The translations under genes were made by a program, and so were the position numbers. A stretch of 64,000 bases of DNA from Cyclobacterium jeungdonense. GTDB taxonomy: Bacteria > Bacteroidota > Bacteroidia > Cytophagales > Cyclobacteriaceae. This document shows, piece after piece, positions 17,910 to 25,939 of the stretch (position 1 is the stretch's first letter; each line of letters starts with the position of its first letter). The notes below the pieces were generated by a model that did not search any database, was not told the origin of the DNA, and saw only the letters and a program-made list of their open reading frames with translations. The stretch covers positions 310,001-374,000 of the forward strand of contig NZ_WMCD01000004.1 of assembly GCF_010994275.1 (NCBI RefSeq), written 5' to 3'.

Positions 17910-18281
17910 GTGGAAAACAACAACTGGATCAAATATAAAATCGAAATCAGGGAGCGGCTTAGACGATTTGCACTTAGCATATTGGCTTTATCTGAAAAAT
18001 TTCCAAAAACAACCCGGGCGAATGTGATCAATTACCAGGTGACAAAATCCGGAACTTCCATGTATGCCAACTACAGGGCGGCAATGAGAGCCCGGTCCAA
18101 GGCGGAGTTTTTCAGCAAATTAAGTATTGTCATAGAAGAAACGGATGAAACCGAAATGTGGCTCGACCTGATGATTACATCCGGCGTTTTAATCACAGAA
18201 GAGGTAAAAGATCTTCATCAAGAAAGCCTCGAACTGCTGAAAATTCTCTCGCATATGCGTAAAAGGGTTTCCGCTAGGTGA
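17910..18281 (+). CDS. Four-helix bundle protein (S23/IVS-like, bAvd-related)
   Basis: All-helical protein of 123 residues. The block SMYANYRAAMRARSKAEFFSKL, then IVIEETDETEMWLDLM, is the hallmark of the four-helix bundle family first seen in 23S rRNA intervening sequences and related to the Avd accessory protein of diversity-generating retroelements. The start is taken as GTG at 17910: the frame continues upstream to a TTG at 17784, but those 42 codons are the repeat array and the peptide they give (many S, L, N) is not family-like. No reverse transcriptase or variable repeat is nearby. The gene is flanked on both sides by GATTGA/TCAATC repeats, which makes it look like a small self-contained cassette. 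Function of free-standing members is unknown. Confidence 0.85.
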   Translation: MENNNWIKYKIEIRERLRRFALSILALSEKFPKTTRANVINYQVTKSGTSMYANYRAAMRARSKAEFFSKLSIVIEETDETEMWLDLMITSGVLITEEVKDLHQESLELLKILSHMRKRVSAR

Positions 18282-18284
18282 CGG

Positions 18285-18416
18285 GATTTTTTTTTTGGGG
18301 GGGGGGTGGGGAGATTGAAAGGCAGATCGAGCTTCTTTTTCAATCTTATCCAATCTCTTTTCTCCAATCTTTTTCAATCTATTTTCATCCATCTTTTTTT
18401 CAATCTTTACCCTTAC
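18285..18416. repeat. Right-hand repeat array with T10/G10 homopolymers
   Basis: Just after the four-helix gene stop comes a run of ten T then ten G, then GGGGAGATTGA and a degenerate CAGATCGA, then at least six CAATCT units (18339-18410) at 9-16 base spacing. The same two motifs as in the left array appear in the same order, though fewer GATTGA copies remain and the spacing is looser. Confidence 0.8.
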
Positions 18417-18473
18417 CATATAAAAACCCGTAAAAGAACAGGATAATAAAATCAGAAACCTAAACACGAAATA

Positions 18474-18845
18474 ATGAAACTAGGCGCATTTTCTGTCAGT
18501 CTAAGTGTCAAGGACATCAAGGCTTCCAAACAATTCTATGAAAAGTTGGGGTTTATCGTATTTGCCGGAGCCCTGGAAAAGAAATACCTCATCATGAAAA
18601 ATGAAGACAGCCTAATTGGGTTGTTTGAGGGAATGTTTGAAGGCAATCTCCTGACTTTTAATCCCGGTTGGGATACAGACGCAAAGAAACTGGAAGATTT
18701 TGATGACATAAGGGACATCCAGGCAAGGCTAAAGGCACAGGGAGTCCCATTGGACCGGGAAACAGAAAGTGCTTCTGACGGACCTGCCAACATCGTCCTA
18801 ACCGACCCGGATGGCAATACGATTCTAATTGATCAGCATGTGTAG
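18474..18845 (+). CDS. VOC family (glyoxalase-like) protein
   Basis: Single-domain vicinal-oxygen-chelate protein of 123 residues: two beta-alpha-beta-beta-beta modules, with FSVSLSVKDIKASKQFYEKLGF at the start and NIVLTDPDGNTILIDQH at the end. The last segment carries the usual D-P-D-G-N turn and a glutamate-equivalent position replaced by I-D. Such proteins act as lyases, dioxygenases or resistance proteins; the substrate cannot be told. It stands alone between the repeat array and the broken pRiA4b-like gene. Confidence 0.9.
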   Translation: MKLGAFSVSLSVKDIKASKQFYEKLGFIVFAGALEKKYLIMKNEDSLIGLFEGMFEGNLLTFNPGWDTDAKKLEDFDDIRDIQARLKAQGVPLDRETESASDGPANIVLTDPDGNTILIDQHV

Positions 18846-18965
18846 GCATTTGTCAGGCAGGAAGGCATAGATGCCACTCCGTATTACTCATCTTTTCAAA
18901 TTTGGCAGAAAATTTTGAGTTTTCGGCTATCTTGCAAGCGTTAGTTACGATAACTTAATTATTCT

Positions 18966-19649
18966 ATGGCTTCCAGTATTGGTCTAAAACCCATCAAACT
19001 CGGAATTCAGCTTGAGAACATGCCTCATAGAGTGCACAGAAAACTGTTGGTTCCCGACTACATCAACATGATGCAACTCCATGCAGTGATTCAGATTGCG
19101 ATGGGCTGGACATTTAGTCACCTTTTTCAATTTGTAGACACCCGCCAACGATCTAAGCTTATTGCCAGCTTTGGAGAAATCGATTCTTACGCGTAACTGC
19201 CACCGAATGAGTTTGAAGCCCACAGGATCCTGCTTAAAAGAGACTTTATGGAAATGCTGGGTAGAAAAAACCTTTGGTACCGGTATGATTTGGGGGATGA
19301 CTGGTGGCATAAGATCAGCCTTTTAAAGGCTACCCAACAGGAGGTACAGAACTTTAAGGGATTTCCCATTTGCCTGGATGCCGTTGGCAAGGGTCCGCCT
19401 GAAAATGTGGGTGGGCCTTGGGGATACCAGGATTTTTGTGATGCGATCGATGACAAAAAGCACCCAAAATACCGTTCCTATCGACAATGGCTAGGACTGG
19501 ACATGAAAACACCCTATGAGTTGGAAAACGCAGCCATCGACCCGATAAACCAACTGGTAAAAGCCTATTTCCATTCCAGGGAATGGAGCCGGGGCACGCG
19601 TCAATCGTTTGAAGAGGGTTGGGTGGAGTTTTTTGAAAGCAGGGAATAA
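18966..19649 (+). pseudogene. pRiA4b ORF-3-like gene with an in-frame stop
   Basis: Two open frames, 18966-19196 and 19197-19649, lie in the same reading frame and join into one protein of about 227 residues if the TAA at 19194-19196 is read as an amino acid. The first part has YINMMQLHAVIQIAMGWTFSHLFQF and the second LWYRYDLGDDWWHKISL and GPPENVGGPWGYQDF, which are the successive conserved blocks of the plasmid pRiA4b ORF-3 family (IS1096-associated protein fold). No frameshift is needed; a single base change explains the break. A very strong terminator follows, so the transcription unit is otherwise intact. The damage seems recent. Sequencing error is the main alternative. Confidence 0.85.
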
Positions 19650-19755
19650 GAGCTTTCTTCTAGGGTGGCTAAGCGCATGCCGAAAATGATTCCTAAAGAA
19701 AATGCCTCGTTTCTATGGAGAACCTGGCAGCAAGAAAACACTCCTTACCATAAAA

Positions 19756-19807
19756 ACCCAACAAAAAATACCCCGATTCCGGTATTTTTTGTTGGGTCTT
19801 TTTTTTC
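19756..19807 (+). terminator. Strong rho-independent terminator
   Basis: Seventeen-base perfect stem (19756-19772 with 19781-19797), 8-base loop CCGATTCC, then C and eight T. It ends the pRiA4b-like unit and shows that the ERCC4 gene must start downstream of it. Confidence 0.93.
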
Positions 19808-19848
19808 GATATTTAGCATGGAATATCTATCTATTGGTAGTGACACAA

Positions 19849-20475
19849 ATGACCCACATTACTGCAGATTACCGTGAGAGCCCATCCGGAATACCGAAGC
19901 TTTTAATCCAAAAAGGATATGCTATCGATCTATCTCAACTGGGAACTGGTGATTATATAATTAACGACGAACTAATTGTGGAGCGAAAATCAGCGAAGGA
20001 TTTTCTGCAATCTCTGATTTCCAATAGGCTTTTTGACCAATGCTCCCGTTTGATAAAGACCGGCATGCGTCCTTTGATGCTCCTCGAAGGAAACCCCTTG
20101 CAAACATCCCGCGGAATCAGCGAGGCCGCCGTAAAGGGGGCCTTGTTGTCCGTCATCGCCTCCTGGCAAATTCCAATAGTATATTCAGTGGATAAGAAAG
20201 ACAGTGCTGACATGTTAGGTATGTTAGCAGGCCAGCGAGAACAGGCTCATCCCTTTGTCCGTAAATCGGGTTTCAAACCCAAAAGAATAAGGAAAAGGCA
20301 GCTGTGGTTTCTGCAGGGGCTCCCCAATACAGGAGCGGTAAGGGCTTCCAAGCTGTTAGAATATTTTAGCACTATCGAAGCAGTGATAGGTGCGGACACC
20401 AAAACCCTCTGCCAGGTGCCTGGTCTTGGAAAGAAAACGGCAGAAAAGATCCGTAGTTTTGTTTCTGGAGAATAA
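19849..20475 (+). CDS. XPF/ERCC4-type nuclease with helix-hairpin-helix
   Basis: Structure-specific DNA nuclease-like protein of 208 residues. The ERCC4 core is near the N-terminus: DYRES, GDYIIND, then VERKSAKDF, the E-R-K-x-x-x-D metal-binding motif of the XPF/Mus81 family. The C-terminal 60 residues form a tandem helix-hairpin-helix (LPNTGAVRASKLLEYF and VPGLGKKTAEKIRSF) for binding DNA. The ATG at 19849 is chosen because the longer frame from 19702 reads through the terminator hairpin and gives an unrelated leader; a GTG at 19840 is possible. The archaeal and eukaryal proteins cut branched DNA in repair; bacterial ones are less common and little studied. Neighbouring accessory genes suggest a genome-plasticity zone. 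Confidence 0.88.
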   Translation: MTHITADYRESPSGIPKLLIQKGYAIDLSQLGTGDYIINDELIVERKSAKDFLQSLISNRLFDQCSRLIKTGMRPLMLLEGNPLQTSRGISEAAVKGALLSVIASWQIPIVYSVDKKDSADMLGMLAGQREQAHPFVRKSGFKPKRIRKRQLWFLQGLPNTGAVRASKLLEYFSTIEAVIGADTKTLCQVPGLGKKTAEKIRSFVSGE

Positions 20476-20741
20476 TGGCTTTTTTGTGCGAGTATAAATC
20501 TAACGGAATAATCAGGCAACTATTTAACTTTATAACACTATGATTATCAACCTGGAAAAGCTCATTTCCGCAATTCCCAAATCCAGAACCATTCACACTC
20601 CTACTTCCAATTATTTTACAATTTACAACAACACTCCTTTTTCGAAATTACCTAATCAAAAAACTTAATCCTACTATTTCGGAAAGAACAAAAATTCCTT
20701 TATTTTGCAGGAATAAATTTCAACGATATTTTTGGATTTGG

Positions 20742-21848
20742 ATGAAGCCTCGTGTTTTTTTAATTAACAGTTACTCGATGGAAAATGCCTATTCTCTCTG
20801 GAAAAAGGGATTGAGCGGAAGCCATCATGTTTGGGGAAAAGTAGAATTGGATAAAATGGGCAAGGTGGACATGACCATCTTTCCCCATGAAAAACACCCC
20901 CTTATCAATAAAATAGGGAAATTCTTTGGTATTGGACATCTGGACCAGCAAATCCGCCTCTTAGGCAGCCTCAAAAAATTCGACATCCTGTATTCTCCCT
21001 ACTCCAAATCCAACACCAAATTATTGTTATTATTAAAGGTTTTGGGATTATTTAAAAAACCCATTGTGGTCACCATTCACCAACCTTTTTGGCAAGGTAA
21101 AAATGAAAACCCCTTGTATCGTTCTCTTTCCAGGTTTTATATTCTTAATTACGATGCCTGCATTTTTTTGAGCGAGCCGCTCATGAAAAAAACCATTTCC
21201 CTGTTAAACATTTCAGAAAAAGACGCTAAGAAAAAATTCAGCCTTGCCCAGTGGGGTCCGGATATAACCTACCTCGACAAATTTAGTAGGAATCCCCTCC
21301 CCTTTGAATCCTGTGAATATTTTATTAGCGCTGGACATACGGACAGGGACTTTGAGACCCTGATTGAAGCTTTTAGGGGGCTGGATTATAAACTATGGAT
21401 ATTCTGTACCCCGAAATCCATCCCAAAAACACTGGATATCCCTCCAAATGTAACTGTTAATTGGGAGGTTACGAGATCCTACGACCTGATTCCCTTTTAT
21501 CAAAAATCCATCGCCATTTTAATCCCTCTTAAATACCCAGAGCATAAAGAAGGCTGTCAGGGAATGACCAGCTTGCAGGATGTGGTATCCTTCAGCAAAC
21601 CGGTGATCATGACGCGCAACCCCTGTTTGAATTTGGATATTGAAAAAGAGGGGATTGGCAAATACGTAGGTATGTACGACGTTCAGGACTGGAAGAACCA
21701 ATTAACAATCTTTGCCAGCAAAAAGTCCTGCTGGGTAAAAATGAGCGAAAACTCCCGCCAACTATTTGAAACCAAATTCAACTCCGAAATTTTTGCTGCC
21801 CATCTCGAAAAGGTACTGTTGGCTACGTATAAAAAAAAATCCGTCTAA
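20742..21848 (+). CDS. Glycosyltransferase (GT-B, family uncertain)
   Basis: Protein of 368 residues with the two-domain look of a GT-B glycosyltransferase. The N-terminal half has short alternating strands and helices (KKFDILYSPYSKSNTKLL, PIVVTIHQPF). The C-terminal half contains YFISAGHTDRDFETLIEAFRGL, which corresponds to the nucleotide-sugar domain opening of GT4-like enzymes, and LIPLKYPEHKEGCQGMTSLQDVVSFSKPVIMT, matching the donor-binding G-x-x-S/T-x-x-D/E area. No signal or membrane helix. It starts a plus-strand group with rfbF and an SDR gene, so a role in making a surface polysaccharide or glycolipid is likely. Donor and acceptor are not known. Confidence 0.75.
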   Translation: MKPRVFLINSYSMENAYSLWKKGLSGSHHVWGKVELDKMGKVDMTIFPHEKHPLINKIGKFFGIGHLDQQIRLLGSLKKFDILYSPYSKSNTKLLLLLKVLGLFKKPIVVTIHQPFWQGKNENPLYRSLSRFYILNYDACIFLSEPLMKKTISLLNISEKDAKKKFSLAQWGPDITYLDKFSRNPLPFESCEYFISAGHTDRDFETLIEAFRGLDYKLWIFCTPKSIPKTLDIPPNVTVNWEVTRSYDLIPFYQKSIAILIPLKYPEHKEGCQGMTSLQDVVSFSKPVIMTRNPCLNLDIEKEGIGKYVGMYDVQDWKNQLTIFASKKSCWVKMSENSRQLFETKFNSEIFAAHLEKVLLATYKKKSV

Positions 21849-21927
21849 AAAGATGAAATCTTCAACCTATCCCTCTCTTTCCCGGAAATTATTCGACTTT
21901 ATGTTTACAATAAACCATAAATAATAT

Positions 21928-22710
21928 ATGAAGGTAGTTATTTTAGCCGGTGGCTACGGCACAAGGATTAGTGAAGAAAGTGCAGTTCGCCCAAAACCCA
22001 TGGTGGAAATTGGAGATAAGCCCATATTATGGCACATCATGAAGATGTACGCCCATCACGGCATAAATGAGTTTATCATTTGCTGTGGATACAAAGGCCA
22101 TGTCATCAAGGAGTACTTTATCAATTACCACCTCATGCATTCTGATTATACAGTAGACCTGAAAACGAACGAAGTAAAAATCCATCGCCAGCATGCCACA
22201 CCCTGGAAGATAACCTTGGTTGATACGGGTCTGGAAACCATGACCGGGGGACGTTTAAAACGCGTAAAGGAGTACATAGGAAATGAAACCTTTTGCATGA
22301 CCTACGGGGATGGGGTATCAGATGTCAATATCCGCGAGAGTATAAAATTTCATGAAAAAGAGGGGGCAGCAGCCACGCTTACAGCCGTCCGACAACCTGG
22401 TAGATTTGGAGCTTTCGTACTAACGTCTGAGGGAACACGTATCCAACAATTCAGAGAGAAACCTCAAGGAGACGGTACCGAAGGTGCCATGATCAACGGT
22501 GGTTTTTTTGTATTAGATCCATCTGTTTTTGATCTGATTGAAAATGATGAAACAGTATGGGAGCGAGAACCCATGGAAAAGCTAACCAACGCCAATGAAA
22601 TGTCCGCTTATGTCCATCACGGATTTTGGCAAGCCATGGATTCCCTTCGTGACAAACATTACCTGGAAACACTCTGGTCTTCCGGGAAGGCTCCCTGGAA
22701 AGTTTGGTAA
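21928..22710 (+). CDS. rfbF: Glucose-1-phosphate cytidylyltransferase
   Basis: Nucleotidyltransferase of 260 residues that makes CDP-glucose from glucose-1-phosphate and CTP. The N-terminal signature [31 protein letters not shown] is typical, and the family's [16 protein letters not shown] and [18 protein letters not shown] blocks follow, with YGDGVSDV carrying the metal-binding aspartate. Length is normal. CDP-glucose normally feeds 3,6-dideoxyhexose or related sugars through a 4,6-dehydratase; no clear CDP-glucose 4,6-dehydratase is present here, so the following SDR may act on the product. Twenty-one bases separate it from that gene. Confidence 0.95.
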   Translation: MKVVILAGGYGTRISEESAVRPKPMVEIGDKPILWHIMKMYAHHGINEFIICCGYKGHVIKEYFINYHLMHSDYTVDLKTNEVKIHRQHATPWKITLVDTGLETMTGGRLKRVKEYIGNETFCMTYGDGVSDVNIRESIKFHEKEGAAATLTAVRQPGRFGAFVLTSEGTRIQQFREKPQGDGTEGAMINGGFFVLDPSVFDLIENDETVWEREPMEKLTNANEMSAYVHHGFWQAMDSLRDKHYLETLWSSGKAPWKVW

Positions 22711-22731
22711 TCTATTGATAAAAAGAAAAAT

Positions 22732-23796
22732 ATGAACATACTCATCGCTGGAAATATGGGATACATCGGTCCCGTTTTGGTACAACACCTGAAAAACAAC
22801 TACCCGGATTCTCGGATCATTGGTTTTGATATAGGCTATTTTTCTCATTGCCTAACCACTTCAGGCCCCTTGCCGGAAATCATGATCGACAAACAAGTAT
22901 TTGGTGACATTCGCCATTTTCCGGATGAACTTTTGGAGGGGATCGACGTGGTCATTAATCTTGCGGCCATTTCCAATGATCCTATGGGAAAAACTTTTGA
23001 AGATATCACCCTGGAGATCAATTTCCGCTCTTGTATAAACCTGGCAAAGAAGGCCAGGAAAGCAGGAGTCAAACATTTTGTTTATGCTTCCAGCTGCAGT
23101 ATGTATGGGGCTGCAGACGATTTTCCCAAAACCGAAGAAGCAACTTTAAACCCCCTGACTGCCTATGCCCGTTCGAAGGTGTTTGCTGAAAAGGACCTGC
23201 AGGCCCTTGCCCAGGAAAATTTCCTGATCACTTGCCTAAGGTTTTCTACCGCCTGTGGGTTTAGCCCGAGGCTTAGGTTGGATCTGGTTTTAAATGATTT
23301 TGTAGCAGGTGCTATTACCTCAAAAAAGATCAATATACTAAGTGACGGCACTCCCTGGAGAGCCATGATACATGTAAAGGACATGTCAAGAGCCATCGAA
23401 TGGGCTTCTATACGGACCAGGGAAAATGGTGGAACCTTCGTAGCTGTAAATGTGGGAAGTAATACCTGGAACCACCAAATCAAAACTGTGGCCCTGGAAG
23501 TCCAGAAATTAATTCCGGAAACTCAAGTTTCCTTAAACGAAGATGCCCCTGCAGATAAGCGGTCCTACAGGGTGAATTTTAGCAAGTTCGAACAAATGGC
23601 ACCTGATTTCCAGCCTCAATATAACTTGGAACGAACCATAAAGGACCTTCAGGAGGGGCTTTCAGGAATCGGTTTTAATGATCCCCATTTTCGGGAATCG
23701 AGCCTGATCCGCCTAAAGGTTTTGAATCGTTTCCAACAAAAAAGAATCCTGGACCAGGATTTGTCCTGGCTCCCGGTATCAGCATCCAAGACATAG
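22732..23796 (+). CDS. NAD-dependent epimerase/dehydratase (extended SDR)
   Basis: Extended short-chain dehydrogenase/reductase of 354 residues acting on a nucleotide sugar. The nucleotide loop is GNMGYIG at the N-terminus, the catalytic region has SSCSMYG and the Y-A-R-S-K pair (YxxxK), and the C-terminal substrate lobe contains SDGTPWRAMIHVKDM. It follows rfbF closely, so a CDP-linked sugar is a plausible substrate; the exact reaction (epimerase, reductase or dehydratase) cannot be told. A convergent gene lies about 60 bases beyond the stop. Confidence 0.88.
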   Translation: MNILIAGNMGYIGPVLVQHLKNNYPDSRIIGFDIGYFSHCLTTSGPLPEIMIDKQVFGDIRHFPDELLEGIDVVINLAAISNDPMGKTFEDITLEINFRSCINLAKKARKAGVKHFVYASSCSMYGAADDFPKTEEATLNPLTAYARSKVFAEKDLQALAQENFLITCLRFSTACGFSPRLRLDLVLNDFVAGAITSKKINILSDGTPWRAMIHVKDMSRAIEWASIRTRENGGTFVAVNVGSNTWNHQIKTVALEVQKLIPETQVSLNEDAPADKRSYRVNFSKFEQMAPDFQPQYNLERTIKDLQEGLSGIGFNDPHFRESSLIRLKVLNRFQQKRILDQDLSWLPVSASKT

Positions 23797-23854
23797 GTAT
23801 CCTCGGCAGAGAACTGCAAATGTCAAACTTCCGATTTATGTTTCCAGGGGAGGT

Positions 23855-25153
23855 TTATGCTTTTGGAAAAAAATAGGCATTCTGCTCTGCCCGAAGGCGG
23901 TCACTTATCCTTCCTTCAGGAACCTGAACGTCATCGTAAGTAATCACCTGATCTTTTGGAACATCTCTTTTTAGCACACATCCTCCAGCCAAGCCAAGTG
24001 GAAGCAAGCGCTCTTCCATGGAAACCGGCATGTTTTCACATAGCCCGTACATCATGTATTGGCCGATACCATCCAGCACTTCTCCCTTTTTGAGATCTTT
24101 CTTGGCAGTAGCCACTACATCCACCATGGGTTTGACAGGAGCAATGGTTGCATCGTGAAATAAAACAGCTCTTGCCACCGTGATGGGAACTTCAAAGTGA
24201 CACAAGTGATAGGGATTGTAAAAGCAATAAAAAGGACCTTCTCCAACTTTGTACAGATTAAGATAGGTTTTTTGAATGGGATGGTCCATGGTACCCAGGA
24301 CAAAAACACCGGGTCCCGGACTTGCTCCAACGATATAATCAACGATGCCATCTCCTTTGAGCAAATCTTCAGCTGGATACTGATCCAAACAGTCCCGAAC
24401 ATGTTTCCCTCCTTCTACTGTAGGGCCATGCATGCCTCTTTTGGCAACCTTCATTCCGGTAGCATTGGCTGTTATGGCTTGCTCAAATGAGATCTTGCTA
24501 CCATCTGCAAAAGAGGTAACCATGACCGGGTTTTGATTCCATTTTTTGGCAAATCCTTCCTGGGTGGTAGGGTTACGGTAGGGGTCATGCAGGCCCTTTA
24601 TATTACCGCACAATACCGGCTTAAGTCCAATTTGCCTGACATATCGATAAAGGTTCAATGTAACCCCCGGTTGATCTCCATCTGCGTTGGTAAAAATCAC
24701 GCCTTTTTTATCCGCATAAACTTTTAATATGGGGCCGAATGTTCCGTCGGCTTCTGCGTTCATCATGATCAGATGTTTCCCATTATCAATAGCCTCCAGT
24801 GCAACCCTCGCTCCAAATTCTACCGCTCCGGTAACTTCAATAATCGCATCAATGCCGCTTGCCTGACAGAGCAATAAAGGATCCGTGCTGATTGCCTTTT
24901 TATCGGCTCTTAGTGCGGATTCCAACTGACTCAGGTTAGTTACTTCTTCGGTCTGGTTATGCCCGGCATTTTGAAATACTTCCCTGGCTTTTGGTACCGT
25001 CCGGTTAGCAATGGCCACTAATTTCATTCCCGGGGTGTACAACTCCATCTGAATGGCAATTCCTTTCGCCATAAAACCGGCACCAATCATCCCTACTCTG
25101 ATGGGATTATTTTCTTCTTCACGTTTCTGAAGCGCAGTATCTATAAGTATCAT
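23855..25153 (-). CDS. NAD(P)-dependent oxidoreductase with C-terminal SAF domain
   Basis: Protein of 432 residues with a Rossmann domain near the N-terminus (VGMIGAGFMAKGIAIQ), a homoserine-dehydrogenase-like middle (IIEVTGAVEFGARVALEAI, NADGDQPGV) and a SAF-type beta-clip end (ERLLPLGLAGGCVLKRDVPKDQVITYDDV). This architecture is frequent in nucleotide-sugar and antibiotic-sugar clusters, where it is annotated as a StrU-like or SAF-domain oxidoreductase of unproven substrate. Eight bases separate it from the rfbC-like gene upstream, so both form a minus-strand operon convergent with the rfbF-SDR pair. Confidence 0.82.
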   Translation of the reverse strand: MILIDTALQKREEENNPIRVGMIGAGFMAKGIAIQMELYTPGMKLVAIANRTVPKAREVFQNAGHNQTEEVTNLSQLESALRADKKAISTDPLLLCQASGIDAIIEVTGAVEFGARVALEAIDNGKHLIMMNAEADGTFGPILKVYADKKGVIFTNADGDQPGVTLNLYRYVRQIGLKPVLCGNIKGLHDPYRNPTTQEGFAKKWNQNPVMVTSFADGSKISFEQAITANATGMKVAKRGMHGPTVEGGKHVRDCLDQYPAEDLLKGDGIVDYIVGASPGPGVFVLGTMDHPIQKTYLNLYKVGEGPFYCFYNPYHLCHFEVPITVARAVLFHDATIAPVKPMVDVVATAKKDLKKGEVLDGIGQYMMYGLCENMPVSMEERLLPLGLAGGCVLKRDVPKDQVITYDDVQVPEGRISDRLRAEQNAYFFPKA

Positions 25154-25161
25154 AGCTAAAA

Positions 25162-25692
25162 TCAGGAGGTATAATAAGGGTGAGAATTGTCTTTTTCAGA
25201 AATAACCGACACCTCAATGGGCCACTTTAATCCAAACTTCGGGTCATCCCATTTGATTCCCCTTTCGGACCCCGGGGTATAAAACTGTGAAACCAGGTAT
25301 TGAATGGACGTATTGTCCTCTAAAGTAATGAAACCGTGGGCAAAATTTTTCGGAACATACAGCATTCTGTTGTTTTCCTCTGATAGTTCCACACCAATCC
25401 ATTTCCCATAAGTGGATGAATCTTCCCTGAGATCAATAATGACATCATAGATAGACCCTGAAGTGCATTTTACGAGTTTGGTCTCCTGATACGGGGCTAC
25501 CTGGTAATGCATCCCTCGCACGGTTCCCTTCTCTTTATTGTAGGACATATTGGCTTGTGCAATTTGCGTTTCAAGCCCTCTTTTTTCAAATTCCTTCTGG
25601 CAAAATGTTCGTCCAAAAAAACCTCGTTCGTCCTCTATTTTCTCTACATCCAGGATAAAGGCCCCTTTTAATTCCGTTTCGGTAAAAATCAT
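25162..25692 (-). CDS. dTDP-4-dehydrorhamnose 3,5-epimerase family protein
   Basis: Cupin-fold sugar epimerase of 176 residues. Family motifs: DERGFFGRTFC, the GTVRGMHYQ block carrying the catalytic histidine (H62), KLVKCTSGSIYDVIIDLREDSSTYGKW and YVPKNFAHGF. The usual partner tyrosine and aspartate region is present. It probably epimerises a 4-keto-6-deoxy sugar, but since the cluster makes CDP-glucose instead of dTDP-glucose, the nucleotide is uncertain. It starts the minus-strand pair with the SAF-domain oxidoreductase. A perfect palindrome lies directly upstream of its ATG. Confidence 0.9.
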   Translation of the reverse strand: MIFTETELKGAFILDVEKIEDERGFFGRTFCQKEFEKRGLETQIAQANMSYNKEKGTVRGMHYQVAPYQETKLVKCTSGSIYDVIIDLREDSSTYGKWIGVELSEENNRMLYVPKNFAHGFITLEDNTSIQYLVSQFYTPGSERGIKWDDPKFGLKWPIEVSVISEKDNSHPYYTS

Positions 25693-25693
25693 A

Positions 25694-25714
25694 TTCGTTC
25701 AAAATTTGAACGAA
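25694..25714. promoter_or_regulatory. Palindrome at the rfbC-like start (operator candidate)
   Basis: Arms TTCGTTCAAA and TTTGAACGAA around a single central base, ending two bases before the ATG on the minus strand. It overlaps a -7-like TATATTTC (25719-25712). A similar dyad (GTTCA ... TGAAC) is at 25763-25784. Confidence 0.5.
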
Positions 25715-25762
25715 ATATACGGATAAATTGAAGAAAAAAATATTAACCCCACTAAATCGTTT

Positions 25763-25784
25763 GTTCATAAATTAATATTTGAAC
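25763..25784. promoter_or_regulatory. Second GTTCA/TGAAC dyad
   Basis: Half-sites GTTCA and TGAAC separated by 12 bases, matching the half-sites of the palindrome about 70 bases away in the same divergent intergenic region. Confidence 0.35.
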
Positions 25785-25816
25785 GGCGGGGATAAAAAAA
25801 TATCTGCCAATTGCTT

Positions 25817-25845
25817 TTGTAGATAAGAAAATAAAATTAATTTTA
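25817..25845 (+). promoter_or_regulatory. Candidate promoter for the 25.9 kb SDR operon
   Basis: TTG at 25817-25819 and TAATTTTA at 25838-25845 (7 of 8 to TAnnTTTG), 18 bases apart, as in Bacteroidota sigma-ABfr promoters. Confidence 0.4.
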
Positions 25846-25939
25846 CATCGGTAAAATGATTTTTTTTTAAATATACATTTTTGAAGTTCAACTATTGTTA
25901 AATGCGTTTGAGAATTTAGCGCTGAATTGGTTAGACACT

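Noticed and set aside
19702..19848. Longer ERCC4 protein start
   Set aside because: The extension is translated from the terminator hairpin.
20540..20668. 42-residue open frame after the ERCC4 gene
   Set aside because: No family look, no operon spacing; composition is that of AT-rich non-coding DNA.
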